This document shows positions 1 through 12,075 of a DNA stretch of 64,000 nt, one piece after another; the stretch's first letter is position 1; each line of letters begins with the position of its first letter. The position numbers and the translations under genes are program-made. The stretch lies in the NCBI GenBank assembly GCA_029339505.1, contig JAQISU010001235.1:38464315-38528314 (forward strand), read 5' to 3'. Origin of the DNA: Unio delphinus. Its lineage: Eukaryota > Mollusca > Bivalvia > Unionida > Unionidae. The notes under the pieces are model-generated. The model worked only from the letters and a program-made list of their open reading frames with translations, ran no database searches and was not told where the DNA came from.

Positions 1-282
1 CCATGCGCTCGAAAAATGAACCGGAACCTAGGTACAACAACCTCAGCAGTTTAATGGGGAAAGTGAGTTATGCCACAGTAGTTAATACCAGCTTCTAAGT
101 GTGCAATAAATGAATTAAAAAAAAAAACCAACAAGCAAAACATGAATAAAAATCAGCGTGGTCTTGTTATTTCTTTACTTCTAATATAATGCTAAGTCAA
201 GGAAGTCAAAACGACCACTTGCAGTTAGCAATTATTTTAATAAGTAGACATCTTAAGTTAAGCCAAGCTGCATACTGTCCAG
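1..282. other. no gene seen
   Basis: AT-rich single-copy-looking sequence with short A runs. Nothing coding or structured was recognised on either strand. Confidence 0.5.
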
Positions 283-564
283 CCACAAATTAGTCATATC
301 ACTACGATGTCTGTATTGGCTATTGATAGGTACGTCCAGTACTTGGGCATCATGCCTCAGACATGAAGTATGATGTCCTACCCAGTCACAATACCCTGAC
401 ACCATGTCGACCGGTCCTAACACAAATCTCTTAACGCTGAGCGCCTAACCTTGCAGCTGTTAGTATCGGTTATATAAGTTTCTGGCATGATTCGGCCGGG
501 ATTCGAACCCGCGACCTTCCGCATTTGAGGTTGAGGGTCTAACCACTAGGCTATCGGAGCGATC
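283..564 (-). repeat. tRNA-derived SINE, family A
   Basis: Read on the minus strand this begins with a tRNA-like head that has an A-box-like GCCTAGTGGTTAGA and a B box GGTTCGAATCCC. It continues into a body (GGTTAGTGTTAGGACTGG-like, then ATAATGTGACTGGGT-like and CTGCAGACATCGTAGCGATA-like blocks) shared with eight other copies in the window. The head lacks convincing tRNA arms, so this is a retroposon and not a tRNA gene. Confidence 0.75.
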
Positions 565-1727
565 ATACACCAAATAACATGGAACTTATCCCATTCAATT
601 TGTAAATTAATTTTTCTAATAATAATGGGTGTCAAGACCTTTCGAACCACTTTGAAAACGGATTTTAAACTAGAAATGGAATTATACGTTTAATCTGGAT
701 GCGGTTGCGTGGCCTAAGATTTATGCTAAAGTTTATACAATAACAAGAAACTCAAAAGTACAATGGTTTCAATTTTGTGTTACTCATGTAATGACAAATG
801 ATGTCAATTTTTTAATTTAAAAAATATTATATTTAAAAAAAATTGTCAGATAACCAGAAATGTATTTCTTGTAAAAATAATTCTGTTTTGGGAATGTTCT
901 GTGAAAAGCTGGTTGCGTGATGAAGTATCCCACTCGATTCGGAATGGAGTGAATATAGATAATGTGCCAAGCGCAAAGACTGTAATACTGGGAGATACAA
1001 GTAAAGATTGAACATATGAGCAACCTTTGTATTTTATTTTTCTTCTACTATTTCTAGCAATATATTTTACAGTTATATGTGTATAACGAAAAGAGAGATG
1101 CCTATATTTGAGAGATTTAAAGATGTTCTTGAAGACCACTATACACTGGAAAATTATACTGCCATACGATTTTAAAGAAAGAAACATTTAAGCTGATCTG
1201 GCGACAGTGGGAACCATTATTCCTCCAGTAACTTAGAAAAATCAGTGTCATAATTCTAATGCACATTGTATAGCATGATTATATTGGATAATGTGTTTAT
1301 AATACTTATAATGTCAATTAATGCCTTATCAACTGATATGATCTAAAAACTCTGTTTATTTTCTTCTCCATCTTACAGTGAAAAATATTATTATATAGAT
1401 CTATTGTAACAAACGTGTTACACATATTTATCATCTATCTTATGTGAATATCTTTTGATCTGAAAACTGGTCTTTTCCTTTTATTTTACAATGACGAAAA
1501 AGTATTGTCTTGATGTATTATTATACCAATATGTATTACATGTATGATAGGGTAACACTTTTGAATATCATATGTCAATGTATTTTAAGGAATTTTTTTT
1601 TTTTTTAAAAGAACAATAATATAAAAAGCCCGTTTCAAATAGCAAGGATCCTTGAGAAAAGAAAAGTATCTCACTACTTACCAAATCAAATATCTTGCAA
1701 ATTGCACAAATAAGTTTTTCTTCCAGC

Positions 1728-1730
<3 letters not shown>

Positions 1731-1759
<29 letters not shown>
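1731..1759. repeat. (CA)n microsatellite
   Basis: An uninterrupted CA dinucleotide run of about 14 units. Confidence 0.95.
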
Positions 1760-1761
<2 letters not shown>

Positions 1762-2281
1762 CGCCTTCACAAAACTCTAATTTCATATGGTTTCAAATAC
1801 TTCACGTTTGTATGACCCATAAATTAGCCTTTCCAAGCCCAATATACGTGAAGTCATACATCACCAATACGACCCAATAATCTAATACAAAGAATTATAC
1901 CTATATCAAAATACTGAAGATTTATGTAAACGTAAACATATCCCGAAAATTCCTCACATTAAGAAAGTGCAGAGTTACATTTACGAAAAAAACCTGTGCT
2001 ACCACAAACTCTCGTGAATGATGTACATTATGACGTCTGCCCAAGTAACTGGCATATTAGAAAAATGTCTTTCCAACATCGACTTGCCATGAACAACAAA
2101 TAAGCATTACAATCGTACAAAACAATAAACGGAGACTTAACTGCAAAACATATTCTCCCCTACCTCCAGAAAACCCGTCATCAAACACTACCTCATTTCG
2201 TGATTCCTAACATGGTGACAGTCTCACTTCAGAATCAATGTATCTGATACTAAGACTTACCACTGTCCATCCTACTAAAAA

Positions 2282-2286
<5 letters not shown>

Positions 2287-2313
<27 letters not shown>
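2287..2313. repeat. (CT)n microsatellite
   Basis: An uninterrupted CT dinucleotide run of about 13 units. Confidence 0.95.
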
Positions 2314-2794
2314 GATCTAGAAACTAAATACAGTTTCATAAAATCTGACTGCGGAAACCGAGCTCTTCTGAGTTTTAACAGGAAATTCATTAAAAATCTT
2401 CTCAGGCAAGCTCGATTTGAAAAGAAAATAGAAACTGGAATAACGATTGCCACATCTGAGTCACTTCGATCTATTAATGTTAAACTATACTTTGTCTTTG
2501 TAAAACATATTTGCCTCCTTTACAAGTCAAATAATCTAAGGCCATAAAAACTATTTCCATCATTTTAAAAAAAAACCTCGAAATCATCTGAAAATCTAAA
2601 CAGGGCATTTAGGACCAACTAAGGCATCATAAAAAGCCTACAGGTGAAAATCACACGGCGATATAACTATCCATGTCGGATTAGTAGAGATAACACTGTT
2701 TTCAAGACAGCCACCATTGTGGTCATATTGAGGGTCAATTCACATCATTTTGACTTAGGGACAATGGTTGTGAGGGAAAAGTGCATGCTGACTT

Positions 2795-3650
2795 TTGCGG
2801 TCCCAGAGATTATTGCGATCCCAAAGCCGGACAAAGATCCAAACAATGTGGCGGGTTGTCAGCTGATCTCCTTGCTTTCAGTCTGTTTTAATATACTGGA
2901 GTCCCTAATTCTCCAAAGAATTGGTGATCCCTTCGAGATTACTGTCAATCAATACTATTGAGCAAACAGTCAACGGGCATGGCAGTAACACTTGAGATCA
3001 AGTCCTTGCATTGACTACATTTGTTGAAAAGAATTTCCGAGTAAGCTAAAAACTGGAGTTGTTTTCCTGGATCAAACAGCGGCATATGACATGGTGTGGC
3101 ATGCAAGGCTGTAGTAAAATTCCCGTGTATTGCCATGCTGGATAGTTGAGACTATTAAACAGTTCATTTGCAACAGGTGCTTCAGACTGCACATCAGAGA
3201 GAGCTGCAGCTTGTGGAGGCATCACACTACATACATGGACTCCCACATGGGTCTGTTCTTTCGCCAAGTTTGTTCAATATCTACATAAATAACTTACCTC
3301 TAACACAGCTGTGCAAGTTCATGTATGCAGAAGATATTGCTCTTTGGACCCAACGCCGCTCATTTGCTGAGCTTGAGGGGGTACTAAACAAGGAAAAGGA
3401 GGATATGGACTTTTCAAGAAATGGTGTCTACAGCCAAGCACGACAAAGACAGTCTCCAGCCTCTACCACCATAACAATACAAATGTGAACTGTGAGCTTT
3501 GCATCCTCCTCAATGGGCAGCAAATAAAACATGATCCAAAACCAACATACCTTGGTGTGAATCTGGACAGACAAGACAGGGTCAGTCAAGTGCAGTCAAC
3601 CTTGTCCAATGGGGTCAAGCCTGTTGATCTGGAGCTCTCCAGACCATGTA
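2795..3650 (+). pseudogene. decayed non-LTR (LINE) reverse transcriptase fragment
   Basis: Pieces of a reverse transcriptase can be read in three plus-strand frames. IPKPDKDPNN is followed by LISLLSVCFNILESLI (the fingers region, normally RPISLL). VVFLDQTAAYDMVWH near 3058-3105 is RT motif A with its aspartate. GLPHGSVLSPSLFNIYINNLP near 3240-3300 is motif B, and FMYAEDIAL near 3320 is motif C, with Glu replacing the first Asp of the usual YADD. YLGVNLDR near 3550 follows as in this group. Stops and frameshifts separate the pieces, and no start, endonuclease or 3' tail is visible. The motif wording fits jockey/CR1-like or related LINEs, but the clade is not certain. The element is inactive. 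Confidence 0.75.
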
Positions 3651-3699
3651 ACACATTGTGAATTGTCAACTGACAATGTTCCCAGTGGACTGCAGGATC

Positions 3700-3883
3700 T
3701 GCACCTTGCAGATGATGACGCTGTTAAATGTCTGACTAAGCATTTCAATGTCTGACTAAGCATTTCAATGTAGGACCAACTTCACCTTGCAGATGATGAC
3801 GTTGTTAAATGTCTGACTAAGCATTTCAATGTCTGACTAAGCATTTCAATGTCTGACTAAGCATTTTAGGACCAACTTCATGC
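3700..3883. repeat. short nested tandem repeat
   Basis: A unit of about 20 bp (TGTCTGACTAAGCATTTCAA) is repeated in two clusters. The larger block, starting CTTGCAGATGATGACG, is itself duplicated. It sits at the end of the decayed RT fragment. Confidence 0.85.
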
Positions 3884-4760
3884 AATAAATCTTCTACTAA
3901 AAACCGGTTTCAAAATGACTCCCCATTTGGAGTAAAAAATGTCCAAGATATCAGAACCATATTATTAACACTCTTCTTGTGAAAACACCCTGTTGATATG
4001 ACTTTCTGTTAAGAAGAGTAACAATAACAAGAATTTTATGATGGCTACCATGGAAGTCATATTGCTGATCAGATACACTCAATATGACCAGCCATTAAAT
4101 AAAAAAATTGTATTTTCAAGATGGCTTTTGTGCTGGCCATAAAGAAAATCAGATTGGCAAATTGTTCATTTACGTCCAACCAGACATCATAAGAAGTCTG
4201 AAGCATCTGCCTCAGGAAGTCACATGTTCTAAACCTGGCAGAGTCATACCAAAAACTTATAAAATTGATACTAGTAACTGCCTTGCTTGGTGCTCAGCAT
4301 TAAGAGGTTTGTGTTAGGATTGGTTGGCACTGGTGTCAGGATAATGTGACTGGGTTGGGCATGATGCTACATGTCTGGGGCATGATGCCTCAGTGGTAGA
4401 CATCACACTAAAACTGCCACACTGCAGACATTGTAGTGATATGGCTTTAATTTTTTTTTTTTAAAAACTGTTAATAATCGAAATCACAAACACACTTTAG
4501 GTGCAAATCACATGTGAACTTTTTTTCAAGAGTAGCAAAATCAATTTTCAAGATTGTGGTGGATAGTTTGGATACTAGAATGTCAACCATTTTCATTTAG
4601 AACCAACTAGACATGACGAGAATTCTTTCTGTGACAATCCCATGTTGATATAACCATGCCATTCTGTAACAGAATTAAGCCTTTCAAGATGGCCATTTGG
4701 CAGTCATATTGTTTGTCCTAGTGGCACCATTTTCATTTAGGACCAAGGGATGAATCTGGT
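3884..4760. repeat. degenerate dispersed repeat family (partial copies)
   Basis: Phrases such as CATTTAGGACCAACT, CAAGATGGCCATTTGG and CCATGTTGATATAACC recur here. They also occur at 2580-2770 and, in inverse orientation, at 61430-62620. The copies are old and their boundaries are unclear. A truncated family A SINE lies inside. No coding potential was recognised. Confidence 0.45.
4222..4500 (+). repeat. tRNA-derived SINE, family A (head truncated)
   Basis: The body of family A is present from AGTCATACCAAAAACTTAT onward: a GCATTAAGAGGTTTGTGTTAGG block, a GTGTCAGGATAATGTGACTG block and GCAGACATTGTAGTGATATG. The tRNA-like head is missing. Confidence 0.65.
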
Positions 4761-5207
4761 TCTCTATAGATTTTTAAAGTTGCAGTCCTGGAATCCTTTG
4801 TTGGAATAAGTTGCAGTCACAGCTATAAATTTAGGAATCCCAATAATGCTCCCTTTTTTCCCCTGCAAAAATTCAGATCATTATGTGTGTATTGCTGCAT
4901 CAGCAATATATTGGTCACCAGGTTGCTAATGCTTATTTATTGTGAAATATTTGGTAGTACTGTAAAATAAAAAAAATATAAAATTAAGGCAGCATGATAA
5001 TTGTGAAAAAGATGCAACAATTCTTAAAGCCATCACCTTGCCATTCTTTAATTGTGTGTGCAGCAAGAAGTAATTAAGGAAGAGATTAAACTTTCTTTTC
5101 TAAATTATTGTATTATCTTTATTCAAATCAATGCATCTACCAGGACAATTGAGCAAGAAACAAACAACCATATTCCATTCCTTTTTTAAATTTAATATTC
5201 CTGCAAA

Positions 5208-5395
5208 ACACCGCTCCATTGCCCTAGTGGTGGCGGGAGGTCATGGGTTCGATCCCATGCCAAGTCATACCAAAAACTTATAATGCGGCATGATGAGACA
5301 TCACTATAAACTGCCTCACTGCAGACATCGAAGCAATATGACTGATAAATTGTGAAAGCTACATTAAAAATCCTAATCAAATAAACAAACACACT
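5208..5395 (+). repeat. tRNA-derived SINE, family A (internal deletion)
   Basis: A tRNA-like head with B box GGTTCGATCCC is joined directly to the distal body (GACATCACTATAAACTGCC, then GCAGACATCGAAGCAATATG). The central part is deleted. It ends in AAACAAACACAC. Confidence 0.7.
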
Positions 5396-5869
5396 TTCTG
5401 CAACACTCCATACTACATTCACTTTATTTGTAAACTTGAACAAAATTCTCCACAGCCTATTTAGGGAAAAAAATACTTATGTTATTGACCTAGTGTACCT
5501 TGGGTTTGTTGATGCCATTACCTTTTAACAGCTGCAATACCATATGCAAAAAGCTAATAACAATCCATTGTTTTTATTCTTTGGCCCTGGCAAATGATCT
5601 ATACAATGACTCATTTCACAAATCTGTTTCTTTGGGATTCTGTTTACTTTATCAAAACTATATGCATCTGTAGAATTGCATATGGCAGCAAAGAAATGAT
5701 GTAAAGTTACCATTGGAAAAGTGATAATCATTTCATAAAGAATGTACATGTATTTGACACCCCCAAAACAGCTGATTCTATGATAATTTACAGAGTTCAT
5801 TTTACACTGACAAAAAAGTAAAAAAAAATCTTGGAACTATTTTTAAAAAAAATACATGACAGTTTATGA
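5396..5869. other. no gene seen
   Basis: AT-rich sequence without recognised coding or repeat structure. Confidence 0.45.
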
Positions 5870-6112
5870 TGAAATGTAAGTGTTCCAAACATGACATAAA
5901 ATATAGTTGTTCCAAACATGAGTGTATATGATAACATGTAAGTGTTCCAAACAGGACATAACATACAGTTGTTCCAAACATGAGTGTATATGATAACATG
6001 TAAGTGTTCCAAACAGGACATAACATACAGTTGTTCCAAACATGAGTGTATATGATAACATGTAAGTGTTCCAAACATCACAGTATATTATAAAATATAG
6101 TTGTTCCAAAAT
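5870..6112. repeat. 62-bp minisatellite
   Basis: About four imperfect copies of a 62-bp unit, itself built from two related halves (AAGTGTTCCAAACAGGACAT and CAGTTGTTCCAAACATGAG). The three overlapping minus-strand open frames across it are by-products of the repeat. Confidence 0.9.
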
Positions 6113-6301
6113 ACACCTGAGGATTTTATTGTATGGTGATTAAAACTGCTCATTGATATTTACCCATGTCCAGTACTCTTCATGGTGAAACAACTGTGTG
6201 ATTTCATGTCCTCGGTTTTGGCATAAAATGACTGGTACAAAAATAACCCTTACAAATTAATTCAAGCTTCTGTCTATATTGCAAGTCTTTCATTAGTATT
6301 A

Positions 6302-6303
<2 letters not shown>

Positions 6304-6351
<48 letters not shown>
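6304..6351. repeat. (TTA)n microsatellite
   Basis: An uninterrupted trinucleotide run of about 16 units. Confidence 0.95.
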
Positions 6352-7136
6352 GATGTATGAAAAGTTAAAGGTGTCACATATTGTAATTGTCTAATATAAT
6401 CACTTTGCGTCCTGTCCTATTTTTAACAGCTTGAGTTTTCTTCCAAGTGCATAACTGAAAGTACGTGTATTCTGAAATGTAAGTACAAGCAATTCCTGTG
6501 AAATTGTCTGGTAATTTAGCACAGAGCTCTTAAAAACGACTTATTACATTTTTCATTTGCATTTTTATTTCTCTAAAAATAACCTGCCCAAAATGTATTT
6601 TTAAAATAAAAAAATTGTAAGTGAAATAGTTTTTCCCCAAATGAAGACAAAAAAAATGCAATACACCAAAACCATTGGCAAAGATTCTGTAAGCAGGCAC
6701 AATATTCACCACTGCAGGCCTGTAGACACTAACCCACATTCTTAACAATGAAACCAGGTCAGACAGCAAGCAGACAGCCAGTCAATCAATTATGATAAAT
6801 ACCAAGGTCAAAATCCGTATGGCTCCACCCACAAAAAGTAGTGCGGCCGATATTTCACAACAGGCTAAAAATAGTCATGAACTGTTCAGTGCATAAAAAC
6901 GAGCACAATTCTGTATACAGACGAGTCATGTTATATCACAATCTAGTCAAACATAAAGGCACACGTCTAGAGTTTACATAATGAATATCATAATGTTACT
7001 TGCAAACAGCAAACGTAATATTTTCCAATGGAACTATTCTGATTAAAGAATGTATATGCTGTATTTTCAATTGATTTAACTCGGAAATATTTGATGGCAG
7101 ATGGATCAATGAAATTAGCTGTCAAGACAGAATAGA

Positions 7137-7293
7137 CAGTCCCGGATTACCCATTAGGCAGAGTAGGCAACTGCCTATGGGCCCCGCGACTTTTATGGGC
7201 CCCATAAGGGGCCCCCATGAGACCGTGACCGTGGGTCTGGGGCCCCAAAAGTTTGACTGCCTATGGGCCTCCACGGTGCTTAATCCGGTGCTG
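7137..7293. mobile_element. hAT-type MITE, 157 bp
   Basis: The inverted termini are CAGTCCCGGATTA and TAATCCGGTGCTG, flanked by a perfect 8-bp target duplication AGAATAGA at 7129-7136 and 7294-7301. The interior is a GC-rich imperfect palindrome (AACTGCCTATGGGCCCC against its inverse), far richer in GC than the surroundings. There is no coding capacity, so it would depend on a transposase encoded elsewhere. Confidence 0.85.
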
Positions 7294-7301
7294 AGAATAG
7301 A

Positions 7302-8044
7302 CTAGACTAGACTAGACTAAGAATAAGAATAGAATTAGAATTAGAACAGAATAGCATAGACAGATGCCTGTCATTGTGTCAATCAACATTTTGCATCTCA
7401 TGAGAAATTACATTATTTCAATCCTCATTTTTTAATTCAACATTAACTGCATTTAATAATTAGAGGTGATCAATGCAAAATGATGTCACTACAGCGTTCC
7501 ATCAAGCATTCATTTAAGGTAATGTGACAAACCCTGTGTGTGCTCGGTGCATTATGCATTTTTAACTGCACTTGCACACATGTTAAACACTAAGCAAACT
7601 CAAAGATCTGTTATGCTTTATTATCAAATAATAAATATGCCTACATATATACCATGCATATTCAATAAATGTCACTAAATTAATAATGATGAAATGTAGC
7701 AGGACAGAAGTAACTAATTTAATTAACCAAACTATTTTTCTACAAATAATAAAACCAAAATCTGAACTATTTAATAAATGTTACTTGACATTGTGTGTGT
7801 GATGAAGGTATACAACAACAAAAAAAAAAAATGGTCCTAAGTTCATAAAATTGAATATCATTTATCTGAAATTATTGTGTCACAAATAATGTTAAAGTAA
7901 AATTGAATACCATTTATCTGAAATTATTGTGTTACAAATCATGTTAAAGCTTAGTTTAATTGGTAAAGAAAAAAAAAAGGGAGAACATTTAAGTAACATT
8001 TGTCAGCAGACATCTGGGCAGTGCCTGATTACTTTTTAAGCACC

Positions 8045-8047
<3 letters not shown>
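7302..8047. other. no gene seen
   Basis: This starts with short CTAGA and GAATA repeats directly after the MITE. The remainder is AT-rich, with a duplicated phrase (ATTGAATATCATTTATCTGA) near 7850 and 7905. Nothing coding was recognised. Confidence 0.45.

Positions 8048-8120
<73 letters not shown>
8048..8120. repeat. (AT)n microsatellite
   Basis: An uninterrupted AT run of about 36 units, flanked on both sides by TAAGCACCT. Confidence 0.95.
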
Positions 8121-8123
<3 letters not shown>

Positions 8124-8517
8124 TAAGCACCTGCTTAGGGCACATGCCAAAAATTGTTGATGATAAAATTTAATAAATCATACTGCATGACCATTTCGAT
8201 CAACATGTATGAATAATGTTGGTGACACTGGTATTTTCCCACCTTTTTAACATTTAATCTTGTTTTTTTTTCTCTTCACATTTTGTGTGTGTTTGTGTGT
8301 CAGTGTTTAGGTGGTGGGGGGGGGGGGGCACTATAATATTTTCACTGGAAGTTCTTATTACAGCATTACATTTCTTGCATGAAAGTACTCACTGCCCAAC
8401 AATTTGGCTTTTTTAAAAAAAATTGCAACACTATATTTCAGCCTTTTTTAAAATTGTGCCACAGAAAGTTTGCATTTTTAATGAATACTTCTGGCCGAGA
8501 AGAATTTTGTTTTGTGA

Positions 8518-8775
8518 TCGAGCCAGTGGGCAGCCTAGTGGTTAGAGCATCCACCTCAGATTTGTTAGGTCACGGGCTCGAGCCCTGGGCGAATCATACC
8601 AAAGACTTAATAAAATGGTAGTCATAGCTGCCTTGCCTGGCATTCAGCATTAAGAGGTTAGTGTTAGAAGTGGTGGTCTTGGTGTTAAGAGAATGTGAAT
8701 GGGTGGGGCATGATGCCCTGGTGCTAGACATCAATATAAACTGCAGATATTGTAGGTTATGACCGACATATACAT
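8518..8775 (+). repeat. tRNA-derived SINE, family A
   Basis: The head has GCCTAGTGGTTAGAGCAT and a B box GGGCTCGAGCCCTGG. The body carries CATACCAAAGACTTA, GCATTAAGAGGTTAGTGTTA and the distal TAGACATCAATATAAACTGC block. Confidence 0.75.
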
Positions 8776-10850
8776 AATCAGTTCTGTCAATATATAACAT
8801 TTTCAATTTGGGGGGGGGGGGGGGACCAAATTCACATCGATATAGAATCTTTATGTGACACTATTTTAGTACAAAAAAGTGAATAAATTAAATTCCAGAG
8901 AAGAATCATTGACAAAGTTTCAAACAACAATGACAGAGACAGAATGTGGAACTTGCCATTCATCATTTTTATCTGCTTATAATGACAGCTAGACTCAGAA
9001 CTTGGGCTTTGTATGTAAATTGAGGTTAATTGGAAATATAAAATATGCACTGCAAATTATAATGGATTGGCAGTTAAAGACGTAATGCATTTATAATTAC
9101 CAGTAAGATCTTAATATGTACAAAATTAAATTCTGTAATTTTAAAAGATTTAAAGAATCCATTGCATATAATCCATGGGCCACTTAATATCAGTGCCTCA
9201 ATTCTCCTTTTTAGGGATTCCAACAACTCTACATTTGAAAATTTTGAAATCCATTTCCAAAAATAAGGTACATGTAAAAGCTCATTATTGCCCCAATTGT
9301 AAGTGATACGAGTACTTGGACAGCTAGATTAAATTACCCCCACCCCCCAGGACAGTGACACTAACACTGGTCCAAATTGAAAGCAAGTGTTCCATGGAAC
9401 TTGGTCTTGCATCTGAATCTTTATGTTTGTTTAGTATAATTTGCCTCAACTTCCACCTTGTTGACCACATTGCTTTTTAGTATAAAACGTATATCTAATT
9501 TTCATAATACTGCTGACCATAGCACTCAGTAGACAATACCAAAATGACTTGCATATCAGTGTATAAGCTTTGGACCTGGAGTAATACATGCATAAACCCC
9601 CCAGTTTTAGTTGAATACAGCAATTGTGGGGGTGGGGCAATTCTAATTTTGACTACTAGCCTAGGAAGGAGGGTAGATGGAAAATGATCTGCTTAAATTA
9701 AATTTTAACTCCCACAATAGAGACTCTCCGCTGCCTGTGCTGATTAGGCGAGACAATTATCATCCCCTGAATTACTCTAATATTGAACAGTATTTGAAGC
9801 TCATGCATTTTTAACATAAGATTTTAACATTGTTTACAGCCATGAAACATGTTTTCTGCTTAAACAGTCAAAATACGTACTCTTAGCACATCATAATACA
9901 AAATTCAATTTATGGTAATATCATACAAAAGTTTAACTTAAATGGTACAATAGATGTTTGAAAAATACATGACTTTTAGACACCTAATGAAAGTTTTAGA
10001 CACCTAATGAAAGTTTTAAAAAATGTAAGTAATAAAACAAGCTTTCTGCGCCAACAGGCCAGACATGCCAACATGAACTTTAACCCATCAATGTATGGAC
10101 TTTAGACACATAGTAATGTTACCTTAAATTTTCAACTGAATACAGCCATAGACAGAGAGACAATCGTGTCTGTAACTTTCAAAAACTGTAATACAAAACT
10201 TAAATTTGTTCACTTACATGGAGCAAATTTTCCACATCAGCAGGTGAGACGGGCAAGAAAGAAAGCCACACATGCAGACTGGAACTTGTACAACATGATC
10301 TGCATATAAACTTTACATTCATAGTAATATCATCTCAAATTTTCTGCTGAATGCATCCACTGATATGATGGTACTGTCTGTATCAATGTAATACAATACT
10401 TCAATGTTCTTTACCCTACTGAGCTGCAAACTTTCTGCTTGAGAATGTGAGGCAATGAATCAGGAACTCCTAGCCTATCTGCATATAATTTTCCCATCCA
10501 CAATAATGTACATTTTAGTTGAATGCACACACTGATAAAGATGAGGTGGGACTTTAAAAAACTTGCACTAAATATTTGAACCGGTGACAACAATGCTGTC
10601 TAACTTCAAAAGGCAGGCTTGCATTATCTGACTAGGATTATTAACCTATTAAATTAAATCAGTGACTCATAAGGTAGCAAAGTAAAATAATAATCTTCAT
10701 TTGTCAAGAGATTTACAGCTAATGGACAAATTTTCAAAAGTACAAAACCAAACATGCATATCAAATGACTTAATATAGACATCGTCGATAGCAGCAATGA
10801 ATAAGAAAAATTATACATTGTGTTGTGATCAAATAAGTTTTGGTTAATTT
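8776..10850. other. non-coding; weak ~190-bp repeats at 9880-10600
   Basis: No gene was recognised. Between about 9880 and 10600 a block with phrases like CATAGTAATATCATCTCAAATTTTC and TGAATGCATCCACTGATA returns two or three times at roughly 180-200 bp spacing, heavily diverged. A short duplication (TTTTAGACACCTAATGAAAG) lies near 9970-10015. Confidence 0.4.
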
Positions 10851-11315
10851 TAGGGCATAACAGATTAGCATTTTTCTACTGATTTCCGATTCCGGATTTT
10901 GGACATGAAATTTTTCCGATTCCGGATACGATTCGATTAATCGGAAATGCTAAATCCGTATTTTTTTTTCTAAAAAATTTCATCTTCCATTTCCGGGTTT
11001 CTGGTATTGCCGTGTCTACCATGTTACTTAGTACTCTACCATATCCGGCTTCATTTCCGGTTTTCAGGCGCTAGTTCAAATAGATTGTCTCACAGCGTGG
11101 TTGTGTTGACCATATTGGACTTTTCTGACATCTTATTTAACTTTATTAACGCACTATCGAATGACACGCAGTGTTAGACACGGTGCTATAGAAATTCAAC
11201 TTTATTATTTTTATTATCCGAATCGGTCGTTCCTGCCTTGTCCGACTCCGATTAATCGGAAGTTCATACTATCCGGTGGAATCCGATTTCTGGATCAAAA
11301 GTCGGTTATGCCCTA
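10851..11315. mobile_element. hAT-type non-autonomous element, 465 bp
   Basis: The termini TAGGGCATAAC and GTTATGCCCTA are exact inverses, flanked by a perfect 8-bp duplication GTTAATTT at 10843-10850 and 11316-11323. Sub-terminal CGATTAATCGGAA and CCGATTAATCGGAAG motifs and several CCGATTCCGGA repeats give a layered inverted structure at both ends. No open frame was recognised inside. Confidence 0.85.
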
Positions 11316-11323
11316 GTTAATTT

Positions 11324-11904
11324 GGTGTTTTATGGCACATCAACACAGGAAGGTCATTTTAATGCTGAGGCAAGTGGAAGAAGTGCCTTTCACAAGGACA
11401 CAATTGTAGCAGATTTGATGAATGGATTCGCAGCTTACCCTTTCCACTAATCACTCAGCCACCACATATAGTGATCTAATTAACACTTACAAAAGTCAGT
11501 ACGTATGTTACTCTGTGTGTGTGTGTGTTGCACTTTAAGCACAAGATCATTTTTTTTTTACATATTAATGTCCCCAAAATCTTGACCCATGTTTGCCTCT
11601 TGGATGTGCTTGATTTTTACCAGAAAAAAAATACATGTACCTACATTTTCAACCATGTCTCTGTTTATGCTACAAAAAGCAAGTCTCGAATGGCAATAAA
11701 AACTGCAATATAGCAATTAATGTATATTTCAAAAACACATATTTGAGCAATCACAACATTTAAGATTTGTGGTGGTCTACTGAGTTACAATATGAAGTCT
11801 TTGATGGCTGCTAGTGACTGTACGACATATTTTGTGGCTGAAGGCACAAAATTTTATGGCAATGATCTAATTTATTTTTGTTGCTGTGCATTTAACGCAA
11901 TTAT
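11324..11904. other. no gene seen
   Basis: AT-rich sequence with a short TGTG run near 11514-11529. Nothing coding was recognised. Confidence 0.45.
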
Positions 11905-12075
11905 TACATGTACATGGCAGCCAGTAAAGATAGTGAAGGAAGATGTGGAGAAAACTCAGTAAGGACCACAAACCCATAGAAAGCTACTTGCAAGCTTTCT
12001 TACTTGCCTACATTGGCAAGACTTGAACCCAAGTGTGGACTGATATGATATGGCAGTGATCATTAAAGACAACAC
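11905..12075 (-). repeat. tRNA-derived SINE, family B (degenerate)
   Basis: Read on the minus strand it shows the weak family B order: B-box-like GGGTTCAAGTCTTG, then a GCTTGCAAGTAGC-like core and the terminal ACTGGCTGCCATGTAC. It is strongly diverged. Confidence 0.5.

Larger units (their letters stand above)
565..2643. other. non-coding stretch with two microsatellites
   Basis: No gene was recognised. The short open frames here are chance frames in AT-rich DNA. A CA run and a CT run, listed separately, are the only clear structures. Confidence 0.5.

Noticed and set aside
480..564. tRNA gene candidates at family A SINE heads (also 8518, 12869, 19700, 29458, 60950)
   Set aside because: A and B boxes are present, but the acceptor and other stems do not pair and each is followed by the same non-tRNA body, so they are SINE heads.
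8320..8331. G-run (also 8811-8824 and 45156-45171) as a G-quadruplex regulator
   Set aside because: Single G runs without the spaced four-run pattern. Their length may also be unreliable in the assembly.
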